From: Chondrus crispus
Lineage: Eukaryota > Rhodophyta > Florideophyceae > Gigartinales > Gigartinaceae
DNA: 64,000 nt
Assembly (NCBI RefSeq): GCF_000350225.1
Contig: NW_005179237.1
Coordinates: forward strand, 35,019-99,018
Direction of reading: 5' to 3'
In this document: positions 54,624 to 64,000 of the stretch, in pieces
How the letters are laid out: every line of letters starts with the position of its first letter
Position numbering within the stretch: position 1 is the first letter of the stretch
Program-made: the position numbers and the translations under genes
Notes under the pieces: generated by a model
Databases searched by the model: none
Told to the model about the DNA's origin: nothing
Seen by the model: only the letters and a program-made list of their open reading frames with translations

Positions 54624-57600
54624 CTACTCTGCGGTATCCCCGTACAGCTGCTTCAGAGAGCAGTCCTGCACCGTGTGATCCGATAACCGACACAAAGAAC
54701 AGGAGTACACACGCTTCTTCTTGGTGGCAGGGCCTTTTTCGTACCAGTTTTTCTTACGCCTTCCAGCCCTCTTAACTGGACGACCGCGCGGTGGCGACAA
54801 AGCTTTGGGAATTTGCAGATTCTGCCTCTTCGCAACAAGCTTCTTTGCACTGCATATAACATTGTCGACGCATGCTTGCGAAGGAAGATTGTAATCAACA
54901 TTTTCGTATTGCTTGACCCAAGCTGCTGTTAGGTGGCGCTCTTCAATAAAGCGATGAAGCTTACTTTCTCCATACTTCTCGATGAGAACAGCAGTTCCAT
55001 GCCAACACGGAAATCCAGATCCGTTTGTAGAATAAGCGCAACATAGTGGAGGGGTTTGGGGATTCTTACTCAGTGTGACATGGCGCAGCACAGTTCCAAT
55101 CTGCTGACTAGCTACTGTCGCCTCCATTTGAGTTGTCCCATCCAGGAAACGGATGGAGGACTGATATGCGCGAGATCGCTGAATTAGGTATGCAAGGTGG
55201 CTCTCTGTACGAGCCGGAACTGGAGATGAACAGGATAAGGCGCTTCCTTGACGACGCAGAAACTTCGTCCTTTGCAGAAGGACAACCCTTGTAAGCATCT
55301 TCTGAGGCTCAACGGAACGTATGTTATTCCTCAAGTCTGCGGACATTTGGCTTTCTGCTCCTTGTGACGTTGTCACAAGGTCTTGTAGGTTAGAAAATGC
55401 CCTGTAGACTTCAGCATCTTTGAAGCGACCCAGATAGATCTTCTGTTTCTCTGGAAACTCCTCTTTCAGGGCGGGCAAATCTTCTCTTGACGGAGCATTG
55501 ACTGCTCGTTCATACAAAAGAATGCAGACGCCCTTATTTGAACCTAGTTGGGCAGACATGTTCTTCTTCACGTGAAGGGGATCAAGGAACAAGGACGCAT
55601 TTTTCATCACATCTCTGTACGCTGCATCAATTGATTTCTCTTGATCGACGATTGTCACCCTCTTCTCAGTGTCAAATCCAGGAATGTCAGCACATGCCTG
55701 GAACACCTTGCCCCATGAGCTCTTGTTCTCCAGACCAACGAAGTGGGCAAAAACGATGGGGTGAAGCTGATGATTAGCATCGTATCCCACCACTTGAAAT
55801 GTTGTCCCATACGATTGCAGCCCTACTCCATCACAGTGAGCGGCATCCGCGCTTGCTGTCAGACGGCCATTCTCGCAGTAGCTCTTCGCAATGGAAGGAA
55901 CGAACAACAATCCACTGTAGTAGCGGCCGTCTTCAATATCAGATACGTCCACATCGTCAGAATTAAACGTAGCATCGTTTGGTAGGTTATTCCCCTTCCT
56001 GCACTGTTCGAAAATGTGTCGAGCCGCCTTCATCCGTTGGGCCTTAATCTCCGCCGCACTGCAATAGAAGATGTCCACCCTATGCCCCACCCCCCTCAGC
56101 AAATCGGCGTACCCTTCCAATGCGGCCATGTCCACCGCCCTAGAGATTGTAAAGTGACGAAGCAGCTCTCGTCTAATACTGCGATAGTGACTGTAGGGAG
56201 GTTGACGGAAGTATATGCGCTTGGCTCGAACAACCGAAGCAATCACTTTGCAAGGCACATTCGGATCATCTTGCATATGCTCCAGAATTGCTCGAGCAAC
56301 CTGCTGCGGGGTGTACGCAGGTGCACACGACGACGAACGTGACGTGATTTTCATTCGGCTGTCAGCGACGTGTTGTCCCAAACACTCATTAAGGTGGTCT
56401 TGGTACTTGTTAAGCTTCCAAAGACCCGTTTTTGGTTGCCAATCGAACACAAATGTGGAAGAACACCCATCTGTGCGGCATTTCATCCCCACTTTTACAG
56501 TAGTCTGCAAAATATTCACTCCCCGTTGCACCCCGAGAATCGCCGTGTGAGCTCGAATGAGCTGCTCACATCTCCACCGGGCATTCAACGCCATCCCCAC
56601 CTTCGGCCTTACGTCCACAATTGGACGAGGCTTCCATGTCATCGCAGGCAATCGTTCCGCTCGCACAGCTTCCTTCGCACGGAGCATGGTTCGGTGCTTC
56701 GATTGGCGCTTTTGCAACGCTCGACGACTTTTCTTGTCAGTGCCATCCGGAATGGGATCTTCAGTACGCTCCTCTATTTCTTCTTCCTCGATTTCAATGG
56801 CAATGTACCGCATGGGGTCGAAGTCCTCGTCCGACCTATCTTCTTCATCGGAATCAGTGGCCAAGCGCCCGGGTGCTTCTCCTTGCTCCTCCATGTCACC
56901 CCCCCTTTCCTCACTACCTCCTTCATCTCCTTCATCATCGAAATCAACGGAGGTGACATCCTCTTCCATTCTCACCCCATCCCCAGACACCCCTAAATTC
57001 TCGCCATCGCCATGCTCAGCTTCCACTCTGTCCTCACGGCACTCAGGAGTGAGATCCTCTTCTCTTATTTCTTCTGTATCGCGAAAAGACCACAAAGGAG
57101 AACGGGTGTGGAACGGTGGTGGAGTCGTAAATTTCTCTACTTCATGATCATGAACATCATTCGCCGTTGCATCTCTGTACGGACCATCTTCATCTCTCTC
57201 GGCACATTCACTCTCCGTCTCAGCCTGCAAATAGGCAGCCTTCGCCCTCTCCGCTCTCTCCCTTTCCTCCCTCTCCTCCCTCTCCTTTCGCAACTGTACA
57301 GACCTAGCCCTCTCTTCCATTTCCTTTTTCAACTGCACAGCCCTTGCTCTCTCCTTCCTTTCCTTTTGCAACCGCGCAGCCCTAGCTCTCTCTTCCCCTT
57401 CGTTTCTAAATTTCCCAGCCCTTGCTCTCCCCTCCCTCTCCCGCTCCGCTTGTTCCTCGCTATCACCACCATCCTCCGAAGCGCCCTTCTCAGCCTCCTT
57501 TTCACACCGATCGTCGTCCGCATCTTCTTTCTCACGTTTGCTTCTGTATCGGTGCTGCTGCGCAGCGCGCTCCATTCTGTCAAGAGAAATTTCCCGTTGG

Positions 57601-57953
57601 GAAGAAGTTTTGCTGAAAACGATGAACGCCGGAGGCAAAACGGCGTCACCATCCTTAATATTGTCATCACTCTTCTTAATGTTCTCATGCAGTTCCTTGT
57701 ACCGTACCTCGCTTTCAGCTTGCTGCATAGCTCGCGTGAGTACCTTCATACACCTATCCGCACAGCGCGGCTGCACTGCGCGTACCTTATCTGGGTGGAC
57801 TAGAACTGCAAGGCGTCGGTAGGGCTTTTTCATTTCACGCAATGTTGCGTTACGAGAATATACGCAAAAAACGTCAAAGAGGGGTGTGGCTCCCTCTTCC
57901 GCAGTGGCGAGGTGTCGAATTCCCTGCGCCATAGTTTGAGGGAGTACGCGCAT
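54624..57953 (-). CDS. MULE transposase with N-terminal DnaJ J domain
   Basis: 1,109 residues from ATG at 57953. Residues about 24-88 form a J domain: FDVFCVYSRNATLREMKK, YRRLAVLVHPDK (HPD at 53-55) and a following helix. A highly charged Glu/Arg/Lys coiled coil runs from about 130 to 260, then an acidic linker. A zinc-binding-like segment follows (CRTDGCSSTFVF). The DDE core has SADAAHCDG near 703, TIVDQEKSIDAAY near 768 and FLDPLHVKKN. A SWIM-type finger (LCCAYS...PCWH) lies near 985 and a CCHC knuckle, CSLCRLSDHTVQDC, near 1091. Core, SWIM and knuckle are standard for Mutator transposases. The J domain is not, and could recruit Hsp70. The frame is intact. Confidence 0.9.
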   Translation of the reverse strand: MRVLPQTMAQGIRHLATAEEGATPLFDVFCVYSRNATLREMKKPYRRLAVLVHPDKVRAVQPRCADRCMKVLTRAMQQAESEVRYKELHENIKKSDDNIKDGDAVLPPAFIVFSKTSSQREISLDRMERAAQQHRYRSKREKEDADDDRCEKEAEKGASEDGGDSEEQAEREREGRARAGKFRNEGEERARAARLQKERKERARAVQLKKEMEERARSVQLRKEREEREERERAERAKAAYLQAETESECAERDEDGPYRDATANDVHDHEVEKFTTPPPFHTRSPLWSFRDTEEIREEDLTPECREDRVEAEHGDGENLGVSGDGVRMEEDVTSVDFDDEGDEGGSEERGGDMEEQGEAPGRLATDSDEEDRSDEDFDPMRYIAIEIEEEEIEERTEDPIPDGTDKKSRRALQKRQSKHRTMLRAKEAVRAERLPAMTWKPRPIVDVRPKVGMALNARWRCEQLIRAHTAILGVQRGVNILQTTVKVGMKCRTDGCSSTFVFDWQPKTGLWKLNKYQDHLNECLGQHVADSRMKITSRSSSCAPAYTPQQVARAILEHMQDDPNVPCKVIASVVRAKRIYFRQPPYSHYRSIRRELLRHFTISRAVDMAALEGYADLLRGVGHRVDIFYCSAAEIKAQRMKAARHIFEQCRKGNNLPNDATFNSDDVDVSDIEDGRYYSGLLFVPSIAKSYCENGRLTASADAAHCDGVGLQSYGTTFQVVGYDANHQLHPIVFAHFVGLENKSSWGKVFQACADIPGFDTEKRVTIVDQEKSIDAAYRDVMKNASLFLDPLHVKKNMSAQLGSNKGVCILLYERAVNAPSREDLPALKEEFPEKQKIYLGRFKDAEVYRAFSNLQDLVTTSQGAESQMSADLRNNIRSVEPQKMLTRVVLLQRTKFLRRQGSALSCSSPVPARTESHLAYLIQRSRAYQSSIRFLDGTTQMEATVASQQIGTVLRHVTLSKNPQTPPLCCAYSTNGSGFPCWHGTAVLIEKYGESKLHRFIEERHLTAAWVKQYENVDYNLPSQACVDNVICSAKKLVAKRQNLQIPKALSPPRGRPVKRAGRRKKNWYEKGPATKKKRVYSCSLCRLSDHTVQDCSLKQLYGDTAE

Positions 57954-57991
57954 TTTGAAAACAATGCGGAAAGCGAGGGAAGGATTTTAGT

Positions 57992-58195
57992 GAGCGGCAA
58001 AGGGGTGACAAGAGTGGCGAGATGAGGTGTTGTGGGGGTGAGAGATGGTAAGGGGGGTGACAGCTGCGCCGCGATCATGCCTCAGATATCTCCGAGCGGC
58101 AAAGGGGTGACAAGTGTGGCGAGATGAGGTGTTGTGGAGGTGAGAGATGGTAAGGGGGGTGACAGCTGCGCCGCGATCATGCCTCAGATATCCCC
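57992..58195. repeat. 102-bp tandem duplication upstream of the transposase
   Basis: Two near-identical copies (57992-58093 and 58094-58195) beginning GAGCGGCAAAGGGGTGACAAG lie just upstream of the start codon. They sit in the likely promoter or 5' leader. Confidence 0.9.
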
Positions 58196-58474
58196 ACAAA
58201 TATCCTTCGTTCTGGAACTTTCGTGCTTAAAGTCCCTTAAAATCCTCGGTTACTTGTCATTTTGGAGTACTATACCGGCGACACACTTCCCATTTGTTGT
58301 TTTGGGCTGGTGACCAAATGCGGTAAAAGGCGACATTTCGCGTGTCGGGTCTGTCATGCTGCTGTTTTTCCTCCCTTCGCCCCGCGCTTGCAACAACAAT
58401 TCACAATTCGGACCCTGTTGACAGCAGAAAAGTCAATTTCACCCCTTTATCACCGCAAAAATGCACCTGGTCGC

Positions 58475-59099
58475 CCCCCTAAACGCAACATTATCTCATT
58501 ACCGAATTCATGAAAATAGATGTGACGATGTCACCTATTAATGCCGTCTCCCAATAGTGCCAGTTTTGGGGTCTCGCACGGGGCGGCACTAACGAGTACG
58601 GTCCCCTGTATACACATATGTATATTGATAGCATTTGATGGGTACAATACTGCCTCTCAAGAGGCAGTATTGTACCCATCAAATGTACTGCATCATCTCA
58701 CATCTCATCCACCCTGCAATCTCCTATCCCACCGCCATATAACTGTTGGGGATCACTGACAACATCAACAGTCACCATATGAGAACTCATGGCGGTAGAC
58801 GAAATTTAAGAACCGCTTAATCTGGTTCAGTCAAACTGAGTCAATGTGAGTCTCAGAATTTTCTTCAATGGGGAGTATGAGACTTTTCAAGGATTTGAGC
58901 TCTTAAAAGCGCCGTAGAAGAAATAGCAGGGATATTACTTCGCTAAAGTTTAGTGGAAGTAGAGCCCTTCTCTACCTAAAAGTAAAATGTATCCTCTCCA
59001 TCTTTCTTTCTCTTTCCTACTCCAACTACCGTTATCTCTTAATAAAAACAACCCCACCCGACCCCACCGCTGCCCGCCGCCCCCCACCCCACCCCCACA
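58475..59099. other. Intergenic region
   Basis: No gene seen apart from the palindrome at 58632-58685. The stretch before 59099 is pyrimidine-rich, directly upstream of the P450 pseudogene. Confidence 0.5.
58632..58685. repeat. 54-bp perfect hairpin palindrome
   Basis: CATTTGATGGGTACAATACT plus GCCTCT is exactly complementary to the following arm, with a two-base loop. There are no mismatches over 26 bp per arm. Confidence 0.9.
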
Positions 59100-60572
59100 A
59101 TATACGCCCTTCTCCTCCTCCTCCCCCCCTTCCTGCTCCTCGTCCTGTACTTCCTGCCGCGCCGCCCGTCCCTCCCCAGCCCACCGCTGCTGTCCGTGCT
59201 GCTTCCGGGGCCCGTGCGCACCTTGCACACCAACCCCAGTCGGGTCAAGGAGTGCCTGTCGGCCATCTCGAGCGCGCAACCCGACGTCTTCGCCTTGTGG
59301 CTGGGGGGCTCACCCGTGTCGTCGTCACAGCCGACCCGGCCGACATGGTCCACATGTGCTCCGACCCACTCCTCTTCCCGCGCCCGGCGCGCCTGCGCGC
59401 CGTCTTCGACCTCGCCCTCCCCGGCGGCATCTTCTCCATGCCCTACGAGCCGCACCGCGTCGTGCGCGCCGCCCTACAAGACAATTTTAACCACTCCATG
59501 CTTCGCGGCTTCCACCCCGCCATGAACCGCGCTGTCGCAACCCTATGCAACGCCCTTCGCCGCGCCGCCTCCGCCGGCAAGCCTGTCGACATCTCCACCC
59601 TCCTCTCGTCCACTACCTTCATGTTCATCCTCAACGTGGCCTTCGGCGGCCACTTCTCCTCCGAAGACTGCCTCAAATTCGCCGCCGACATCCAATTCCT
59701 CACCGAGGAGCTCTTGCGGGAGTACATACAGTACTCGGTGCGCTCGGCGTTCGAGTGGGCGGGCTCGCGCGCCCGCTTGTTCGCGTGCCAGAAGCGCATC
59801 TATGCCACGTGCAACCAGTTTGTGCAGCGCCGGCGTGCAGAGACCCGCGCTGAGAAGAAGGCGCGCGCGCCAGACATGCTGGACACCATCCTGAGCTCGG
59901 ACCAGTTCTCGGAGCACGTGCTGGCCACGCTCGTCGTGGAATTCGCGTTCACGGGCTCTTTCAGCACCAGCCAGACAATCGTGTGGAGCCTGTACGAGAC
60001 GTGCTGCGTCGCGCGCGCGCGCGAGGCCGTGCACGAGGAGCTTGCGCGCAAGTTCAGCGGCAAGGGAGCCGACGAGATGCTGTCCTTCGAGGAGGTGGAT
60101 ACCCTTGAGTACGTGCGGAACGTCTGGAAGGAGAGCACGCGGCTGCACCCCATCGGCCCGCTGTTGGGGCGGGCGGTGACGGCGGACGTGACGCTCAAGG
60201 GGAGCGGGGTGCCTGCCCAAGGGCACCATAGTGTACGGGAACATCCAGCGCATGCACACGCACCCCGGAATCTGGTGCAGGGCCATCGAGTTCAGGCCTG
60301 AGCGGTGGGGCGAGCGTGGCGTCGAGGCGGAGCGCGTGCCGTTCGGGGCGTACGCGGCGTTCGGCTCGGGGAAGACAAAGTGCGTGGGCAGGTTCCTCGC
60401 GGATTATGAGGGCCCGTTTATTATCGCAGAGTTGCATAGACGGTTCAAGTTTCGGCTCGCGTATGGGAAGGACGAGGTGGTCAACCGGTCCAACTTTATC
60501 GACCTCCCGCGGTACCTGAATAAGAGCACCGGGCAGGCGGAGGGCATTCCGATGTACGTAGAGCTGCGATGA
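59100..60572 (+). pseudogene. Cytochrome P450, start lost and two frameshifts
   Basis: Haem-thiolate monooxygenase. The frame starts with a membrane anchor (YALLLLLPPFLLLVLYFL) preceded by ATA at 59100, where ATG would be expected. A one-base loss in a G run near 59305 shifts into VVVTADPADMVHMCSDP, and a second near 60215 shifts into IVYGNIQRMHTHPGIW. Family motifs: an I-helix region (AFTGSFSTSQT, lacking the usual acidic residue), ExxR in KESTRLHP, PERW in FRPERWGE, and the haem loop FGSGKTKCVGR with the Cys ligand. Length fits a full P450 (about 490 residues) with no introns. I cannot assign a CYP family. Sequencing errors could explain the frameshifts. Confidence 0.85.
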
Positions 60573-61541
60573 GCGGGGCTTTGAGGGTGGGGAGGAATGG
60601 TTGTGGTTATGTAAATGGATTGTCGGAGGATGGTGGCAAGTAGGGTTTTCTGGGACGGGAGTGTTGAGGTGACGCGAAAGGTGGCGAGCGACGGGACGGC
60701 GGAATGAAAGCACGACTTCTGTAGGCGACGCATGCATTGGTGTTGAAGATGGGCACCTGTATCAACCTTGATCCGCGACAGGGTTGGTACTGTAGTGGAC
60801 CGGTGGCCAAATTTGTGGGTTCTAAAATCGGACCCAAAAGTGGAACCGTTGAAAACGAACTCGAAATCAGGGTCCCCGAAATTCGATCGCCCTGCTTCCC
60901 ACCGTAACCTGTGATTCGTGGTCTTGCAGTAGAGGTTAGGGAAGCTGGCCGTCGTACAAAACGAAAATATCAAGTTGTGAGGCGACAACAAAGTTGGGCA
61001 TTGCAAATGGCGATGGGGGCGGACTTTGATGAGGATGTGTTGCACCTGCAAGGCAGGTGCAGGTGTTTAGCGAGGTCAACGTACTGTACCATATTGACAG
61101 GAGACAGCGGGCGATACTGGCGGGCGAATTATTTCTCGAGACACACGGGGATCAGGAGACAGGAAGATCCCGCAGCGACTTGCGCGAAGGCCTCGAGGCC
61201 GATTAAAAAAAGGCCCGCCCGGGCGACAGGGCGGGGAGCATCACCGTGCCCATCGACTTGCCGAAAGAGAGGAGCGACGAGGAGCTTGAATCACTTTTAC
61301 CTTGACCGTCTCTGAGGTGCCAGCACATTCCGCGCCCCGCACCAAAACCATCAGGATGACAACAGTACCCTAGTCTGCTGACGTTGGCTGCCAACAGTGG
61401 ACGATTAGTATCGTAATGTACAATACGGCCATCTATCGTTCAAACGTCCATGGTGCCCTTGGGCTGATCAGGACGCCCCCTAAGGACAATAGTGTGGTCT
61501 TGATTCGTTTGCGGCATCATCGTGAACGTTCCGGTTTGACA
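60573..61541. other. No gene seen
   Basis: P450 3' flank. A GC-rich inverted segment (GGCCCGCCCGGGCGACAGGGCGGG) lies near 61213-61236. No protein or RNA gene is recognised. Confidence 0.5.
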
Positions 61542-61947
61542 TGTTGTTGTTGCTTACCTCGGCAGGAAGTGTTTGCGTCTCCGGATTCTCGTGGAATAAA
61601 TGTGGTGCACTGACTGTAGAAAGATATGGAGTGAGTCGGTCTGCTCACACTCGTCTTTACTAAATGTAGAGCTTAAGTAGATACGTAGCACCTCGGTAAA
61701 CCTACCCCAAAAACCCGAGGCGCACTCAACAGTAGCTGCAGGACGACAATAAGGGAGGGACTGATCCTGCACCACAGAAAAGGTAAAAGGCGAGAAAAGG
61801 GGAACCTACTATGAAAAGATTCGGAGAATATAGATCAGTTAACGTCACGTATCACACCTTCAATAAGACCTTAAATCAGGCCATTACGAGACCAATGTAG
61901 ATCAAAAAACAGTAAGCTCACAGATCCCCATATCAGCCTTCCTAACA
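61542..61947 (-). repeat. 3' LTR of the second copia element
   Basis: Read on the minus strand it runs TGTTAGGAAGGC...AACAACA, about 406 bp. The pol stop codon (61942-61944) falls in its first bases, as is usual for copia elements. Confidence 0.65.
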
Positions 61948-63546
61948 ATCCCACGTAGAGGCGTGAGCGTTGCGCACTATCACTTCAACACCGTCTCTTG
62001 CGCCGCGAGCGTTGGTAGGAATCAGGTTGAAAACACCCAAGCCGTTGCGATGTTCTTCGAAGTGGATCCTCCGCAAAGGTTTGGTAAAGATATCAGCCGT
62101 CATTTCTTGAGTACGGCAGTACTGAATGTCGATGTGCCCTTGTTCGACATTTTCTTTGACGAAGTTGCGACGAATAGCAATGTGCTTTGCGTGACATACG
62201 CCATCTGTGCCCCAGACAATGGCACCTTGGTTGTCCTCCATCACTGCTGTACTCTCTTCCTGACTGCAGCCAAACTCAAGCAACAAGCTTCGCAACCACA
62301 GTACCAACTTCGTGCATTCACTCAAAGATACAAACTCTGCTTCTGTTGTGGATAGAGCAACAGTACTCTGCTTGACGCTCTTCCAGGCGATGGTAGACTG
62401 CCCGAGCTGCAGAAGTACACCGGTAGTTGGCCTCCTGTCCACTCGATCTCCGGCCCAGTCTGCGTCGCAGAAGGCAATCAGTACATCATCTTCTTCTGCG
62501 GAAAGTCGTAGTGCGAAGCTGTTTGTACCCTGTAGGTAGCGTAGAATCCTTTTGAGACAAATCCAATGCACCTGGTTCGGATTCGATGTGTATCGACACA
62601 ATATGGACACTGCAGCGGTGATGTCCGGTCTCGTGCGTGTAGCAATGAACAATAGACAACCCAAGAGCTCCTGGTACGTGCTTTTGTCAGAAAGAGAATG
62701 GTCGCCATCTGACATATCCTTCAAGGCCCCTTCACACATTGGGGTCGTCACAGGTTTACAGTTCGACATCCCAAACTTCTCAAGTACCTGTGAGATGTAG
62801 TGCATCTGTGACAGCCATGCACCGTATTCATCTCGAACAAATAGAACTCCCAAGAAAGAACGAAGTGCACCCAAGTCCTTGACATCAAGATATGTCTTCA
62901 GCTCTGTTTTGACACGAGAAACATCCTTTTCTTCTGAACCGATCACTACTATGTCGTCGACATAAAGCAATAGCCATACTGTCCCCCGGCGATACACGCA
63001 TTCCTCTGAAACAAACTTGTCAAACCCCATCATCTGCATGACTGATTGCCATTTATCATGCCACAGTCGAGGAGCCTGCTTGAGTCCGTAAAGCCCACGT
63101 CGCAACTTTAGAACTTTATCACTTCCGCAGAGATCCAAACCATCTGGTGCAGTTATGTAAACATCGCTGTCAATCTCACCGTGCAAAAAGGCAGTTCGCA
63201 CATCCATCTGTTGGATTACGTATCCTTTCTTCACTGCAACTGCAATGCAGGTGCGGATGGCTGTGAAATCCACAACAGGGGCAAATGTCTGTTCCACATC
63301 GCCCTGGAGAAAGCCCCTGACTACAAGTCGAGCCTTATAGCGGATGACTTTTCCAAATTCGTCGCGCTTCCGAGCGAAGACAAATCTTGTAGACAGTGGT
63401 CTTGCTCCCTCAGGTCGATCAACGACCTCCCACGTGTCATGCTGGCTCAGGGACTTCAGTTCTGATTCAATTGCGGCTTGCCAAAAGACAGCCCTTTCTC
63501 CTGAGAGAGCTTGTTTGACTGTCGATGGCTCTACCTCCGTGGCATC
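61942..63546 (-). pseudogene. pol: Ty1/copia pol, RT-RNase H half
   Basis: About 535 copia residues. Reverse transcriptase: ALSGERAVFWQAAIESEL, RLVVRGFLQ, MDVRTAFLHGEIDSDVYI, LKLRRGLYGLKQAPRLWH and YVDD. RNase H: FCDADWAGDRVDRRPTTG, STTEAEFVSLSE and EDNQGAI, then TADIFTKPL. The frame is intact to its stop in the LTR. Upstream, the open frame runs into an inserted LTR at 63547, so gag, protease and integrase are separated or lost and the apparent N-terminus is LTR translation. This copia differs from the one at 18710-21691. Confidence 0.9.
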
Positions 63547-64000
63547 TGTAGCATAAACACCCCCAGACGACTGGAGGTGTATGCGCAGTTCGACCTGTAG
63601 ACCCCGGTTCGGAGAAGGGGTGAAGCGGGCCAACCAGCTACGGAACCGGGCTCGGGCCCGGGTAGCGGTGGTAGAGCGGGAGCGAGCAGGGACGCGCGCA
63701 CGCACGAGCGGATCGACGCCTCGACGCCCCGGAGCAGCACTGGGTGACGTACCAGTGCTGACGGGCGGAGGCGGTTCCGTGCTCGCTCGCGTGCTGCGCG
63801 TCCACTCCGGCTCGGCTCCGACTAAACGCGCGCGAAGAGCGAAGGCGACGTTTAGAATAAGCTGGGTCGACTGACCTTGGCGGTCGGTTGAGGACAAGCC
63901 CGTGCTTGCCCCCTTCTGCCGCCGTCGGTCCGCTCCATATTTAATATACAAAACAATCTATCATAACACTACAGTACCTCGGTACTGTAGTGGGCTACTG
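63547..64000 (-). repeat. Chromovirus-type LTR inserted in copia pol
   Basis: Starts TGTAGCATAAACACCCCC (reverse of the C LTR end) and contains GACGCCTCGACGCCCCGG, a TATTTAATAT TATA-like motif (63938-63947) and CTACAGTACCTCGGTACTGTAG (63969-63990). It runs off the window, so solo or full-length status is unknown. The left flank is GCATC. Confidence 0.85.

Larger units (their letters stand above)
54357..58474 (-). mobile_element. Mutator-like DNA transposon with J-domain transposase
   Basis: Terminal inverted repeats of about 43 bp: GCGACCAGGTGCATTTT... AGGGGTGAAAT at 54357-54399, mirrored at about 58432-58474. One transposase gene lies between them. The 9-10 bp flanks do not match, because the left flank is the C LTR end and the right is CCCCCTAAAC, so one side has been rearranged since insertion. 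Confidence 0.85.

Noticed and set aside
63552-63951. N-terminal extension of the copia ORF
   Set aside because: It is translation of an inserted LTR that happens to be open. Copia similarity begins at DATEVEP beside 63546.
1-64000. CRISPR arrays, rRNA or tRNA genes, bacterial operons
   Set aside because: No such signatures were seen. The tandem repeats lack unique spacers and the coding content is eukaryotic.

Overview
This is eukaryotic nuclear DNA made almost entirely of nested and broken transposable elements, with a few captured or decaying host genes. Coding sequences are long and mostly intronless. The GC-rich stretches are Ty3/gypsy-type chromovirus retrotransposons; the rest is less GC-rich. 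An animal-type Na+/K+ P-type ATPase fragment, a compact cytochrome P450, a C2H2-RecQ gene and mixed Ty3, copia and Mutator elements suggest a red macroalga. An early-diverging fungus is the alternative, and the sequence alone does not settle it.

Layout. Positions 1-6136 hold element A, a gag-only LTR retrotransposon inserted into the 5' LTR of element B (6137-18698), a gag-pol chromovirus with nonsense mutations in pol. A truncated copia element (18699-21691), a lone LTR (21692-22328), a DUF7869-type pseudogene (22329-23609) and fragments of a nucleoporin and a P-type ATPase follow. A repeat tract (25291-26406) leads to a large minus-strand gene (33823 to 26737) that joins C2H2 fingers, a tyrosine-recombinase-like domain and a RecQ helicase. 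That gene is broken by one stop codon and by a solo LTR, and the solo LTR itself carries a second solo LTR. A foldback structure (35013-37594) with arms of about 1 kb carries a protein disulfide isomerase fragment and a sequencing gap.

A decayed antisense ORF (38248-39854) precedes element C (39855-54356), a 14.5-kb chromovirus. C has an intact 1,526-residue pol and, downstream of pol, an 896-residue ORF on the opposite strand. C abuts a Mutator-like DNA transposon (54357-58474) whose 1,109-residue transposase starts with a DnaJ J domain. A P450 pseudogene, a copia 3' half and a chromovirus-type LTR close the window.

How the parts relate. A, B and C share one primer-binding site and one unusual plan: the main ORF ends at a polypurine tract, a further 1.3-5.8 kb follows, and a second copy of the tract precedes the 3' LTR. 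In C the inserted stretch carries the antisense ORF, whose protein sequence is conserved in the diverged relic upstream. B has an intact gag and a damaged pol, C a frameshifted gag and an intact pol, and A only gag, so the copies could in principle complement one another. I regard the antisense-ORF chromoviruses and the J-domain transposase as the least familiar systems here.
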